64,000 nucleotides of DNA from LMUY01 sp964242215 (GTDB taxonomy: Bacteria; Pseudomonadota; Alphaproteobacteria; Acetobacterales; Acetobacteraceae): positions 1 to 64,000 of the forward strand of contig CAXTCJ010000015.1 in the NCBI GenBank assembly GCA_964242215.1, given 5' to 3'. Made by a program: the position numbers and the translations under genes. Below the pieces are notes generated by a model, which saw only the letters and a list, made by a program, of their open reading frames with translations, was not told where the DNA came from and made no database searches. This document shows positions 17,956 through 27,584 of the stretch, in pieces (within the stretch, counting starts at the first letter, position 1; each line of letters starts with the position of its first letter).

Positions 17956-18373
17956 TGTGTCCCGGTAACGGTGAAACTGCTCGACAAAGCGGTTGGCACT
18001 GGGCGGCCTGGCTGAGAGACGCGGGTGCGCGACCTCTGCAGATGTCGACGGAGCAGCTGCTAACCCGCTGGTGCACATTTTCAGCACGGTTGCTCAGAAG
18101 CACGGGCGCCGTTCCCCGTCTGACCCAAGCGACAGCGCGCGACCGAATCGCGCTAGCCCAAGCCCGACAACTTACCAGCGCCGAATAACTCTGGGCATAC
18201 ATTCGTTATGTATCGATCATGGAAGCGCAGCCCAAATTGGGAATGCAACATTTGAGGCAAAACTGTGCAGGGTTTCTGCTATGTATCCTCACTTCACGCT
18301 TCGGTGATGAAAAACGATGTAACTCTTGCGGCCCGTCCGTCATTGCTCATTGGAGTAACTAGAAAGAACGAGC
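17956..18373. other. Gene-free stretch upstream of the ECF sigma gene
   Basis: About 420 bases without a convincing gene. It presumably holds the sigma-factor promoter, but I cannot point to a clear GGAAC/CGTT-type element. Confidence 0.4.
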
Positions 18374-18928
18374 ATGGCATCGCCGGACACAACTTTTCAT
18401 GATCAGGTGATCGCCCTACTCCCCAAGCTGCGCATCCAAGCTTTGGCGCTGACGCGCAACCGGACAGCAGCCGAGGATCTAGTCCAGGACGCGGTGTGCA
18501 ACGCGCTCTCAGCGTCTCATACATTCATTCCTGGCACGAATCTTCCGGCGTGGATGCATCGCATACTTCGCAACCGGTTCATCTCCAATTTGCGCAAGCG
18601 CCGTGACACGACCGACATCGCGGATGTGCCGGAAGGTTTGTTCGCGACCGGTGCAGGCCAGAGCCATAGCCTGGAACTCAAGGAGCTGGGCAAGGCGCTT
18701 GATCGACTGCCGCCTGATCAGCGTGAGGGTCTCATCATGATCGTGATCCATGGCATCAGTTACGAAGAGCTGGCCGCACAAACTCGCGTTGCTGTCGGGA
18801 CGGCGAAAAGTCGCGTTTTTCGTGCCCGCCGTCAGCTTGAGGCGTGGCTGCTCAATGACGGCATGACGGCTTCTCAGTTGCGGCAACAGGCGTCCCCTGC
18901 CGTCCCTACCGATCAGGCGAACGCGTAA
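18374..18928 (+). CDS. ECF-type RNA polymerase sigma factor (EcfG-like)
   Basis: 184 residues. The sigma-2 region is seen in AEDLVQDAVCNALSASHTF and NLPAWMHRILRNRFISNLRK. After a short linker comes sigma-4 (LDRLPPDQREGLIMIVIHG, then YEELAAQTRVAVGTAKSRVF), a helix-turn-helix that reads the -35 element. The pattern is close to alphaproteobacterial EcfG/general-stress sigma factors. No nepR or phyR adjoins it, which is unusual for the master copy, so this may be an extra paralogue. Several stress genes nearby (Mn catalase, DUF892, SDR/ADH) are plausible targets by family knowledge only. Confidence 0.8.
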   Translation: MASPDTTFHDQVIALLPKLRIQALALTRNRTAAEDLVQDAVCNALSASHTFIPGTNLPAWMHRILRNRFISNLRKRRDTTDIADVPEGLFATGAGQSHSLELKELGKALDRLPPDQREGLIMIVIHGISYEELAAQTRVAVGTAKSRVFRARRQLEAWLLNDGMTASQLRQQASPAVPTDQANA

Positions 18929-18984
18929 GGGGACTGTTGCCAACCCGCCGCCCTGCTTACCCGGATGAAGGACGGCGTGACGTT

Positions 18985-19975
18985 CAGAGAATACCTGTCC
19001 AACACGCAGCCATTCCCCAATCAGCCAGGCTTCTTCGCCCGGCAGGTGCTTGCCTTCACGCACGCTTGGGCCGTCGGCGACTCGCACGCGTAGCACCGCA
19101 AAACGGCGGCGAGCATACCCTAGCGCCAGGCGACGCGTCGCCAAGGGGCGACCGGCCAGCGCTGAGGCCGCATCCTGGCCTACTTCGCTCGGCACCGGTT
19201 GCTGCGGGGCCGCCCACGCCCGGCGTTCGGCCAGATCGGCTTCGCGTCGGTCGTGTAGACCTTCTAGGTGCGCGGGATGCCGACCGACCAAGTCAAGCCG
19301 CGCGCGCTCAGGCGCTCACGCCTTAGCGGAAGGCCGCGCTCAGGCCGTACCGGCGTCGGCCAGCACGCAGCCGAAGCGCACGCCGGGTTCGATGACGCGG
19401 TCGATCTCAGCCAACGCGAGCTCGGGTTTGGTGCGGGGGTCACGTACCGTCTCCGGCACGCCCGCCGCGGCACAGCGGGCCGGGTCGTCGTTCCAGGCCT
19501 TCGGCAGAAACAGGCGTAGGCCGACCGGCACCGGAACTTCATGGCACGCCAGGGTGAGCGAAACCAGCGGCTGGCAGTTGGCCTGCTTGCCAAGCTCGCC
19601 GCAGTGTTGTGGCGCCACGCCGACCGACCGCGTGCCCTTCTTCGGCACGCCAGTGTCGTCGATCACCAGCACCGAAGCTGTGCCGCCTACCAGCCGGTCG
19701 GCCTGCTTGGCCAGCACGCGCCACAGCGGCGCGTCATCCCACGCAGCGCTGCTGACGAAGTGGTGTAGTTGATCGTGACCGCTCATTCCAAGCCGCGCCG
19801 CAATCGGCTGCACGCTCTTCGGTCCATCGGGGCCGAGCAGGCCGCGCGCACATAAAGCGGCTCCCCAGCGCCGGCGCGTGCTGCGCTCCATCATGTCGAG
19901 GAACGGCGTCAACCAACGATCGAGGTCGTCTCCAAGGGCGGCAGAACGTGACGCGCATGCTCCGCTGAATCCCAA
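18985..19975 (-). mobile_element. IS701-family transposase, multiply frameshifted
   Basis: Read from right to left, DDLDRWLTPFLDMMERS, QLHHFVSSAAWDD and VLVIDDTGVPKKG (first catalytic Asp region) are followed by SLTLACHEVPVPVGLRLFLP. All are IS701/DDE_5 features. After GCVLADAG the frame breaks near 19340; YGLSAAFR-stop-GVSARGLTWSVGIPRT-stop-KVY follows in another frame. A third frame holds FAVLRVRVADGP and HLPGEEAWLIGEW. The last homologous stretch ends about 18985, so the 3' end is lost. Confidence 0.75.
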
Positions 19976-20079
19976 GTCGATACAAAGCCGCGCCGTAATC
20001 GTATATGTGCCAAAGTAGTGCTAGGGTCCGGACCCATAACCAGTATGAGCGGCGCGGGCGGCTGTGCTTCACCGTTCCT

Positions 20080-20520
20080 GTTGAGGGTGCGGATTGATAT
20101 CTCAGCGATGCGCAAGGGAATCGGCTTGCGCCGCCGTTGCCGAACAAGCCGCGTGGTGTGCCACAGGTGGACGATCGTCGAGTGGTCAGCGGTACCGTGG
20201 TAAGGTTGCAATCGGCGGGCGCTGAATCCACGTGCCCGCCGAGTATGGCCCGCGCAAGACGCTCCATAATCGCTTTGTGCGCTGGTCCGCCCCACGTGTC
20301 TGGCAGGCTGTTTTCGCAACCCTGGCCGCTACGGGTGGGTCGCCTGCCGCGTCCTGCTTGATAGCACTCATGTCAAAGCGCATCGCTGCGCTGCCGGAGG
20401 AAAGGGGGGGCTTCAAAGCCCAGGCGCTCGGCATTAGTCGCGGCGGACGCACTGGTCGGATAGAGCGCACTCAGGGGTTCGTGCCGGCCGGGTCCGATAC
20501 CCGCCTGTTTTCGATTTCGG
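20080..20520 (+). mobile_element. IS5-family transposase remnant
   Basis: Recognisable blocks in shifting frames are LPNKPRGVPQVDDRRVVSGT, PAEYGPRKTLHNRFVRW and VWQAVFATLAATGGSP. They are followed by DSTHVKAHRCAAG in a second frame and QALGISRGGRTG in a third. These match the first half of IS5-group transposases in the correct order. At least three frameshifts are present and the C-terminal DDE part is missing. Confidence 0.7.
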
Positions 20521-20655
20521 CACGTCGGTCCGGAAGCCTTTATGAGGAGATCACCCTAAGCCTCAACGAAGTTGTGATACCCCACGGGGGTATCTACTCA
20601 TGCTACTGAGTTGCTGTGTCGGCGCAACGTGCGCGTCCATCAGCGAGGTTCTCCT

Positions 20656-21519
20656 ATGTTTTATCATGACAAGCGCCTTCAATGGCCGGTTAAAGTCGAA
20701 ACGCCAGACCCGCTGTTTGCCCGACAGCTTCAGCAGGCAATCGGCGGCGTCGAAGGCGAGATTCGCGTCTGCATGCAGTATTTCTTCCAAGCCTGGGGCG
20801 CCCGCGGCCCAACCACGAAATACCGCGACATGCTGCTTCATACCGCGACGGAGGAGATGGGCCACATCGAAATGCTGGCGACTGCAGTAGCGCTGAACCT
20901 GCAAACCGCGCCAGCTAGCGTGCAAGACGCATTGGGCGCGGCGAACGGGCTGGTCGGGGCCGTGATGGGTGGCGGTGAACGACCGCGTCACATGCTCGAA
21001 GGCATGCTGCAGCAGCACATCCTCTCTACGGGAATGGCAGCCTATCCCGCTAACTCCGACGGCGTCCCGTTCGACATGTCCCACATCTACGCCAGCGGCA
21101 ATCTTGCTGCCGACATGTACTGCAATGTCGCCGCCGAGGCGACCGGGCGGACCCTTGCGGTTCGGCTGTACAATGCGACGACCGACGCCGGCATGAAGGA
21201 GATGCTATCGTTTATGATTGCCCGCGACACTATGCACCAGCAACAGTGGTTGGCCGTGATCGAGGATATGGGCGGCGAGGCAGCTAATCTGCCGATCCCG
21301 AACAGCTTCAGCCAGAGCGAGGAAACGAAGGAGTTCAGCTACGCTTTCTTTGCTAGCGCCGCGGATGGCGCCCCGCCGGAGCCCGGCCGATGGACGGAGG
21401 GGCCTTCCCCCGACGGCCGCGGTGAGTTCAGCGTGTTCCAGAATAAGCCGCTCGGCGACGTTCCGGTCCTCGGCCCAGCGCGCCCCGACAGCGGAGCTCA
21501 GACGCAGCAGATCGGCTGA
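20656..21519 (+). CDS. Manganese (non-haem) catalase
   Basis: 287 residues. Mn-catalase decomposes hydrogen peroxide with a dimanganese centre. Ligand positions are visible: Glu in GVEGEIRVCMQYFFQ, Glu and His in TATEEMGHIEML, Glu in VAAEATGRTLAVRLY and His in RDTMHQQQWLAVIED. Length agrees with the family. I chose the ATG at 20656 (MFYHDKRLQWPV), the conserved N-terminus, over an earlier in-frame codon. It is followed by a minus-strand lipoprotein gene and then a stress-type SDR/ADH operon. It looks intact. Confidence 0.92.
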   Translation: MFYHDKRLQWPVKVETPDPLFARQLQQAIGGVEGEIRVCMQYFFQAWGARGPTTKYRDMLLHTATEEMGHIEMLATAVALNLQTAPASVQDALGAANGLVGAVMGGGERPRHMLEGMLQQHILSTGMAAYPANSDGVPFDMSHIYASGNLAADMYCNVAAEATGRTLAVRLYNATTDAGMKEMLSFMIARDTMHQQQWLAVIEDMGGEAANLPIPNSFSQSEETKEFSYAFFASAADGAPPEPGRWTEGPSPDGRGEFSVFQNKPLGDVPVLGPARPDSGAQTQQIG

Positions 21520-21781
21520 CATCCGTCTAGATAGATAAAAAGCGTGTGGTTGCAGAATCAGCGACGCTGCGTTCTGCAACCACGGGTGATCGTCGTTCGC
21601 CAGTCTTCAGGGCAGGCTCGGGCTGCAGGCGTGGAGCCATCAAGCCAGGAGCAGTGCTGAGCACCTTCCATCTTGGCAGGAAGTTAGCTCCGCGGCCGGA
21701 TACGTTCACGCAGACTGCTCGGCGCCAGACAGGTCAAAACAGCTTGCAGACGGGGCGGGGCATACGTTCAGCTCCTATGGA

Positions 21782-22030
21782 TTAGCGGACGGGCTTCGTG
21801 GTTACGTTACCTTGCAGTAGAGGTGCTGGATAGGCATTGGGTCCTTGCTCCCCGGCGCTGCTGTTCGCGTTGATCTGAGGAACGGGCTGCGACGCCGGCG
21901 TCTGGGGCGAGCACCCAGCGAGCGCAATGCCAACTCCAAGAATGAGCGCTGACGACCCCACCAGCCGCGCCCCTGTAAGCGCCCCTGATCCAACGATAGT
22001 ACGCACCATCCGAAAGTCCGATACGGTCAC
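21782..22030 (-). CDS. Small predicted lipoprotein
   Basis: 82 residues from a GTG start with a strong GGAGG site 7 bases upstream. A long hydrophobic leader (LVGSSALILGVGIALAGC) ends in the lipobox LAGC, so the mature protein would begin with an acylated Cys and be only about 43 residues, rich in Pro, Gln and Asn. No known domain. Its location opposite Mn catalase may reflect a shared stress role, but that is a guess. Confidence 0.6.
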   Translation of the reverse strand: MTVSDFRMVRTIVGSGALTGARLVGSSALILGVGIALAGCSPQTPASQPVPQINANSSAGEQGPNAYPAPLLQGNVTTKPVR

Positions 22031-22278
22031 AGAAATTCCTCCATTCGCCCCACGCGGCGAGCTTTTATCGAACCTGCCAGCATCGACGCGTTCGTGCTTT
22101 TACAAACCATGCAAAGGCTGTCCCAGTCAAAACTAAGTTTGCCCGAGTGGAAGCAGCGGCCGGTAGATCACCTATGCGGCATATAGCTCCAGGTTAGGGC
22201 TAACCGCCGCGGTATGTCGGATAATGAGGGTGGCCCTGTGGGTTCGGCTGATGCCGAAGCTACGGAGCGAGCAGCTAC

Positions 22279-23214
22279 GTGGGCAAGCCTAAGCCGGGCA
22301 TTCCTCCCGCCAACGACGCGTGCAGTCTCGGAGTAAAGCAGTTGTCGATCGACCCACGAACCGCCTATCCCCAGCCACCTTTCCCGACGCCAGGGCAATC
22401 CATGCCGGGCGACACCGCGGAGATGGACCCACAGCCGGATCACGGTGAACAAAGCTACCGGGGTAGTGGCCGGCTTGCGGGCAAGGCCGTGTTGCTGACC
22501 GGTGGCGACAGCGGCATCGGCCGCGCGGTTGCGATCGCCTTCGCGCGCGAAGGCGCCGACCTGGTGATTTCCTACCTAGACGAACACGTTGACGCGAAGG
22601 AAACCGCGTCCTGGGTCGAGAAGGCCGGCAAACGGGCCGTGTTCATGCCCGGCGACGTCTCCAGCGAGGCGCACTGCCAGGAGCTCGTGGCCTGCACGGT
22701 TCGGGAATTCGGCCGCATCGACGTGCTTGTGAACAATGCGGCGTTCCAAGCCTCGCACCAGTCGATCGAGGAGATCAGCGCCGAGGAGTGGGACCATACG
22801 TTCCGCACCAATCTTTACGCGTATTTCTACCTCGCCAAGGCCGCGGTCGGGCAAATGCCTCCTGGCGGCAGCATCATTGCGACGTCCTCCGTAAATGCCA
22901 AGACGCCATCGCCGGAGCTTCTGGCCTATGCGGCTACCAAGGGTGCCATTGCGAACTTCACCGCAGGGCTGGCGCAATCGGTGGCCTCCAAGGGCATTCG
23001 CGTGAACTGCGTCGGGCCTAGCCCGGTTTGGACGCCACTCATCCCATCAACGATGCCGATGGAAAAGGTCAAGGAGTTTGGCAGCGCTGTGCCAATGGCC
23101 CGTCCGGCACAACCGGTCGAATTGGCGCCTCCCTACGTCATGCTGGCCTCGGACGAATCCAGCTTCATCTCCGGTGCCTACATCCCCGTCACGGGCGGCA
23201 AGCCGACGCTCTGA
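22279..23214 (+). CDS. SDR-family oxidoreductase (general-stress YdaD/YhdF type)
   Basis: 311 residues. The first 60 are a Pro-rich extension ending in GEQSYRGSGRLAGK, typical of the YdaD/YhdF general-stress subfamily. Then come the NAD(P) motif TGGDSGIGRAVA, NNAAF, the catalytic Ser in TSSVNAK, Tyr and Lys in YAATKG, and the terminal GAYIPVTGGKPTL. A GTG at 22279 gives the usual length; ATG 22402 would cut the extension. A zinc alcohol dehydrogenase gene starts 60 bases on, probably in the same operon. The substrate is unknown. Confidence 0.88.
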   Translation: MGKPKPGIPPANDACSLGVKQLSIDPRTAYPQPPFPTPGQSMPGDTAEMDPQPDHGEQSYRGSGRLAGKAVLLTGGDSGIGRAVAIAFAREGADLVISYLDEHVDAKETASWVEKAGKRAVFMPGDVSSEAHCQELVACTVREFGRIDVLVNNAAFQASHQSIEEISAEEWDHTFRTNLYAYFYLAKAAVGQMPPGGSIIATSSVNAKTPSPELLAYAATKGAIANFTAGLAQSVASKGIRVNCVGPSPVWTPLIPSTMPMEKVKEFGSAVPMARPAQPVELAPPYVMLASDESSFISGAYIPVTGGKPTL

Positions 23215-23273
23215 CCCTGGAGGAAACCTCGGCAAGACCAACAACCTATTCAGAGAAGTTAAGGATCCTCAGC

Positions 23274-24422
23274 ATGCTTGCGATGAATTACCGGGGGCCA
23301 TACCGCGTCCGGGCGGACCAAAAGCCGATGCCAAGAATTCTGCACTGCGAGGACGCCATCGTGCGGGTGACACGGTCGTGCATTTGCGGATCGGATCTGC
23401 ATCTTTATCACGGCATGGTGCCGGATACTCGTGTCGGCATGACCTTCGGCCACGAGTTCTGTGGAGTCGTCGAAGAAGTCGGGCGCGAGGTGCGGAATTT
23501 GCAGGTCGGCGACCACGTCCTGGTGCCGTTCAACATCGCCTGCGGCAAGTGCCACTTCTGCCAACAGGGTCTGTTCGGTAACTGCCACGAGTCGAACGCG
23601 CAGGCCACAGCCGTTGGCGGCATATACGGCTATTCGCATACCGCGGGCGGCTATGATGGCGGCCAGGCCGAGTTCGTCCGCGTCCCATACGCCGATGTTG
23701 GGCCGATGGTCATTCCCGACTGGATGGACCCGGACGATGCTGTGCTTCTGACGGACGTGGTGCCGACGGGTTATCAGGCCGCGGAGATGGGTGGCATCCA
23801 GCGAGGCGACACCGTGGTCGTATTCGGTGCCGGCCCGGTGGGCTTGATGGCTGCCAAAAGCGCTTGGCTGTTCGGCGCCGGACGGGTCATTGTGATCGAT
23901 CATGTGGAATACCGGCTGGAATTCGCCAGGACCTTTGCCCACGCGGAGGTCTACAACTTCCGCGAACTCGACGATCCGGTCGTGTTCCTGAAGAAGATCA
24001 CCGACTCCCTGGGCGCGGATGTCTGCATCGATGCGGTTGGCGGTGACGCAGCCGGCAATGCGCTGCAATGGCTGCTGGGTACTAAGCTCAAGCTGGAGGC
24101 GGGAAACGCGATCGCGCTGCATTGGGCGATCAACGCCGTGAAGAAAGGTGGCATCGTTTCGATCGTCGGCGTCTACGGCCCGACCGGCAACATCATGCCG
24201 ATCGGCAATGTCGTGAACAAAGGCATCACGATCCGCGCGAACCAGGCGTCGGTGAAGCGGTTGTTGCCGCGGCTCATCGAGCACGTGAAGGCGGGGCGGC
24301 TCAATCCGAAGGCGATGATCACTCACCGGGTGCCCCTGGAGCACATTGGGGATGCCTACCATATCTTCTCGGCCAAGCTCGACGGCTGCATCAAGCCCGT
24401 GCTCATCCCGAGCGCCAACTGA
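23274..24422 (+). CDS. Zinc-dependent alcohol dehydrogenase (formaldehyde-dehydrogenase-like MDR)
   Basis: 382 residues. Catalytic zinc ligands appear in CICGSDLHLYHG and GHEFCGVVEEVG. The structural zinc loop is ACGKCHFCQQGLFGNC with four Cys. NAD binding is shown by VVFGAGPVGLMAA. The long insert around LLGTKLKLEAGNAIALHWAI places it with glutathione-independent formaldehyde dehydrogenase-like enzymes. An AAGGA site lies 8 bases before the chosen ATG. It sits between an SDR and a conserved membrane-tailed protein, 11 bases from the latter, which argues for one stress operon. Confidence 0.88.
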   Translation: MLAMNYRGPYRVRADQKPMPRILHCEDAIVRVTRSCICGSDLHLYHGMVPDTRVGMTFGHEFCGVVEEVGREVRNLQVGDHVLVPFNIACGKCHFCQQGLFGNCHESNAQATAVGGIYGYSHTAGGYDGGQAEFVRVPYADVGPMVIPDWMDPDDAVLLTDVVPTGYQAAEMGGIQRGDTVVVFGAGPVGLMAAKSAWLFGAGRVIVIDHVEYRLEFARTFAHAEVYNFRELDDPVVFLKKITDSLGADVCIDAVGGDAAGNALQWLLGTKLKLEAGNAIALHWAINAVKKGGIVSIVGVYGPTGNIMPIGNVVNKGITIRANQASVKRLLPRLIEHVKAGRLNPKAMITHRVPLEHIGDAYHIFSAKLDGCIKPVLIPSAN

Positions 24423-24433
24423 AGGAGCAGCCA

Positions 24434-24988
24434 ATGAGCAACGCTCTCGTTGACACATCCTCGATCCCGGGCTGGGGGGTCGACGCGGATCCGGAAAACG
24501 ATCCGACTTATCCCATGCGGCACATTAATGACCAGCAGAGCCGCGGATTGAATTGGGTTCGCCCGGTCCAGCAGAAACCCCATGTGGAGATCCTGTGCTC
24601 GATCGAGCACAAGCGGCTACCGTCCGTTGTGGGCACATCGACGCCCCCGAGCGGCGTCAGCGGGATGATCCGCCGCTGGGCTTTTCAACGCAGCGAGTCC
24701 GACTGGTGGCACTGGCTGATGCTCATGGGCGCCGATCGGATCAATGTCATCGAAGGTGTGCTGCACGATGTTGCCGAAGGGAGGGTCCCGAACGTTCCCG
24801 CCGAGATGGGCTTCAATGCGGAGTGGCAGCATAACAAGCAGGGATTTGCCAAAAAGATCGGTGTTACGTTGGTGATCTTTGCCGTCACTCTGGCGGTGCT
24901 CCAATCACGCCATGCGAAGCGCCCGAGCCCTCCGATCGGAGACGTGCGTTCGGGCCGACGCTGGCCTTCCCAGCGGAGGGTCCGTTAG
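24434..24988 (+). CDS. Conserved hypothetical protein with C-terminal membrane helix
   Basis: 184 residues starting 11 bases after the alcohol dehydrogenase, with a GAAGGAG site. The middle has the conserved core SGMIRRWAFQRSESDWWHW and LMGADRINVIEGVLHDVAEG, seen in proteins often encoded next to such dehydrogenases. Near the end one hydrophobic stretch (VTLVIFAVTLAVL) looks like a single membrane anchor, followed by a basic tail. I know of no established function. The fixed pairing suggests it partners or anchors the enzyme. Confidence 0.7.
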   Translation: MSNALVDTSSIPGWGVDADPENDPTYPMRHINDQQSRGLNWVRPVQQKPHVEILCSIEHKRLPSVVGTSTPPSGVSGMIRRWAFQRSESDWWHWLMLMGADRINVIEGVLHDVAEGRVPNVPAEMGFNAEWQHNKQGFAKKIGVTLVIFAVTLAVLQSRHAKRPSPPIGDVRSGRRWPSQRRVR

Positions 24989-25184
24989 GCAGCTTTATTT
25001 TTTCAGGAAGCGGCGGAATCTACCATTTCCGCTTGCTTGAGGCCTTCTCGGATGTTGTGCGACGTGCCGCCCGAGCCCGCTTCGGCGCCGCGTTTACCTC
25101 CGACGACAGGAATCCATATGGGCTCCGATGCAAGGTAATTCGGGTTGTATGGGGCTGCTAGGAAGGCCTCCCACGTCCGGCCAG
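24989..25184. other. Short gene-free stretch
   Basis: Between the stress operon and the NDH-2 remnant. A minus-strand frame ending near 25003 has a Gly/Ser-rich tail but no recognisable family. Confidence 0.3.
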
Positions 25185-25775
25185 TAGTTGCCCGACGATC
25201 AACCGGCCCGACGGCGGTCTGTCGCAAAAGCGAAGGCTCATTGCGCGCTGACCATCAGGCGACTGCGGAAGCCAATTAGGAAAGGATATGGGCAGTCGCC
25301 CGTAGTGCCCACGCTGGCCAGCCCGCGATGTGGACTGGCCCGAATTGTGCCAACGCCTTTCCCCGGCCAATCGTCGCCAGGGTTCCATAATCGCGGTACC
25401 GGAACGGGTCCGGTGCAGCCCGGCCAGCTATTTCGCAGATTGCATGCGCCGCGTATTGACCTTGCTGCTTAGCGACAGGAGCTAACCAGGCAACGGCTTG
25501 CCATTGGCGTCCATGGCGAGTACCGCGTCGCCAATAACGCGGACACGCGTGTGGCCAGGAACTGTCAGGTCGCCCGCGACGGCCACCTTACCACCGTGAG
25601 CCGCCGGGACGGCCAACCAGTTCGCCACCGGCGTGGCCGCAGTGCCTGCCGCCTCAGGGGGCGGCACTCAATCCGCCGAAACCGGCCTCGACCACGCCAC
25701 GCGGCAACCCGGCGTCACACCACGGCGGGCAATGTCTTGCCTCGGCCCGCACCCTCATAGAGACGGCAAACATGC
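25185..25775 (-). pseudogene. NDH-2-type FAD/NAD(P) oxidoreductase with the middle deleted
   Basis: At the upstream end about 25700-25680 the FAD motif is visible as VVVEAGFGGLSAA. It is joined almost directly to the C-terminal segment GTAATPVANWLAVPA, LTVPGHTRVRVIGDAVLAMD and NGKPLPG. The intervening roughly 250 residues, including the NAD motif, are absent. After PLPG the frame shifts and VAPVAKQQGQYAAHAI, FRYRDYGTLATIGRGKA and LIGFRSRL follow in other frames. The intact family oxidises NADH and passes electrons to quinone. The order of the surviving ends shows an internal deletion, not two separate fragments. Confidence 0.65.
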
Positions 25776-26352
25776 GAGACCCACGCCGAGAACCGGCCGG
25801 ATATTAAGCAGACTGCTGTGGCGCGCCATGTCATCTCCTTCAGCGTGTATCACCTCAACATGGAACGCGGCATTCGGTTGGCCGCGGACGTCCCGACGCA
25901 GGACGCCCGCCCGGTCCTATCATCCCCTTCCCGAGCGGCGAGCAGTCAGCGTCCGAATTCTTCGACAGTTGAGATTGCTGCACAGGTAGATCCAGCCAGA
26001 ACGGTATGCCAGCGACGGCCTAGATGAGAATCGCGGCCCAGTCGCCTAGGTCACGGACGAGATCTGCGGCCGCTCCGTGATGGGGCATACGGCGCCGATG
26101 GTGCTCAAGAACATTCCCTGTGGTTTCGGATATGCTCATGTCAGGGCACTAGCAACGACATCATCGTGCACCTGCTGACGTTACCGCTGTACGGCAGAGC
26201 CTCATTGAAGAAAGTCGCATTCAGTGTCTCGATTTCATCGAACGTGGACTGCCGCTCGACCGGCTAAGTGCGGCCATGACGCCAAAGGTATCCGCAAAGG
26301 TGTGAAGACCCGGGTCAGCCGATTGCCTCAAACTCCCATCTGAGTCACTGCA
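25776..26352. other. Gene-free stretch with an orphan ribosome site
   Basis: On the minus strand a GAAGGAG site precedes an ATG (near 25829) that opens a 24-codon leader-like peptide (MARHSSLLNIRPVLGVGLA) before a stop. It probably marks the old start region upstream of the NDH-2 remnant. The rest, to 26352, shows nothing recognisable. Confidence 0.35.
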
Positions 26353-26811
26353 CTAGCTAGGGTCGCCACGCGGGAATTCCGCGCGCCAAATTAGTCCTTT
26401 TGCTGAGGACTCACGAGAAAGCGTGCCGCCGGCGACCGCGACCGCCGCGGACAGTGCGCTTACCCCGGAAGGGCTCGAGCAAGTCCACTCCGTCCCTGAA
26501 CAAACATGTCGGTCGTCGGCGACCAGCAAGGAGTATCGGGCTGGGAGCAGCGCACCCAGTGACCAGAGGTGCACGCCGATGTTTTTCGCGAGTCCCCCAC
26601 AACAAGGGCACGGGATGGCAGACCAGCTGACCAGATCAGTCAGGAATGAGCGAATCAACTCAGCGGGGCCGGTCTCAACGTAGACGGATTGCAAGGTAAG
26701 ATAGAAGGCGAGCTTCTGATCTCGGTGAACTTGCTCTGCCGAATCGCAAACGGTTTGCACCACGTCGCTGAGGTCGACCACAACGTCGTCAAGGCAACCT
26801 TCGACGGGCAT
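26353..26811 (-). pseudogene. Histidine kinase ATPase domain remnant (HisKA_2/HWE-related)
   Basis: The stretch VVVDLSDVVQTVCDSAEQVH, then LAFYLTLQSVYVETGPAELI, begins the ATP-binding half of an alphaproteobacterial sensor kinase. The N-box should read ELVTNAxKYA but is scrambled (DLVSWSAIPCPCC). The protein then resumes as KNIGVHLWSLG, RYSLLVADD and GGTLSRESSAKGLIWRAEFP. The dimerisation/His domain upstream is absent. The damage in the N-box and glycine-rich lid means no kinase activity. Confidence 0.6.
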
Positions 26812-27580
26812 GACCTACCACTCTCCTGCCCAGCCACGTGGCATCCGCCGCTCTAGACGAGAGATGACGCGGCACGGTTGATCGCTCGGTTTCGGGGCCA
26901 CTGTCCGGCCCAGCAGGCTCGGCCAGCCCTTTTCTGCACGGCTTGTTCGCTGGAATGCTCCAGCGCCACTCCTTCGACAGACGTGGTCGCCTACCTCGGC
27001 CCGCAGAGTGCGTGTCTTCAAGGTGGCGGCACGGCAGCGGCCGCCAGCCAAACCTCGTAGCTGGAACGCGTGCGCCCCATGCCTTGATAGAATACTGCAG
27101 GCAACAACAGAGTTTACGTCGATGTCACCGTTCGCATGCTGTAGTTCAAGCGAAAAGGACCCGAGCCGGTCGTATGCAACTTTAGGCTAATCTGTAGGAC
27201 AGGCACGCGGTCATTGAAACTGTATGATCGCAGCGATCTGCCGGATTAGCAATGTCGGATGTTAGTAGTGGGGCATCCCGCCCTAGGCCACGTTGTCTGG
27301 TGACGTGGTTTCTTCGAGTGGCGTAGTCAAACGTTGTCCAAGTTCGACGGATCCAGCTCGCCGTGACTGCCGCTTCGCGAGATGCAAACGTTTCTTTCTT
27401 TGATGCGGAAAACAGGTTGTCGGCAGGCGCTCGCCGCATTCCGGCGGATCGAGACGGAGCTTTCCGCCGAAGATCAGGGCGCCGCTAACCCGCTCACGCG
27501 AGCTCCCGCCAGCCGAAAGTGAGGAGCGGGGTGGACTCGGTGTTGGACAGGATGCGGCCAGCGAGCCGGAACGCGAGTGG
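26812..27580. other. Gene-free stretch
   Basis: About 770 bases with only short unremarkable frames on both strands. No RNA gene or mobile-element end could be recognised. Confidence 0.35.
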
Positions 27581-27584
27581 CCGG

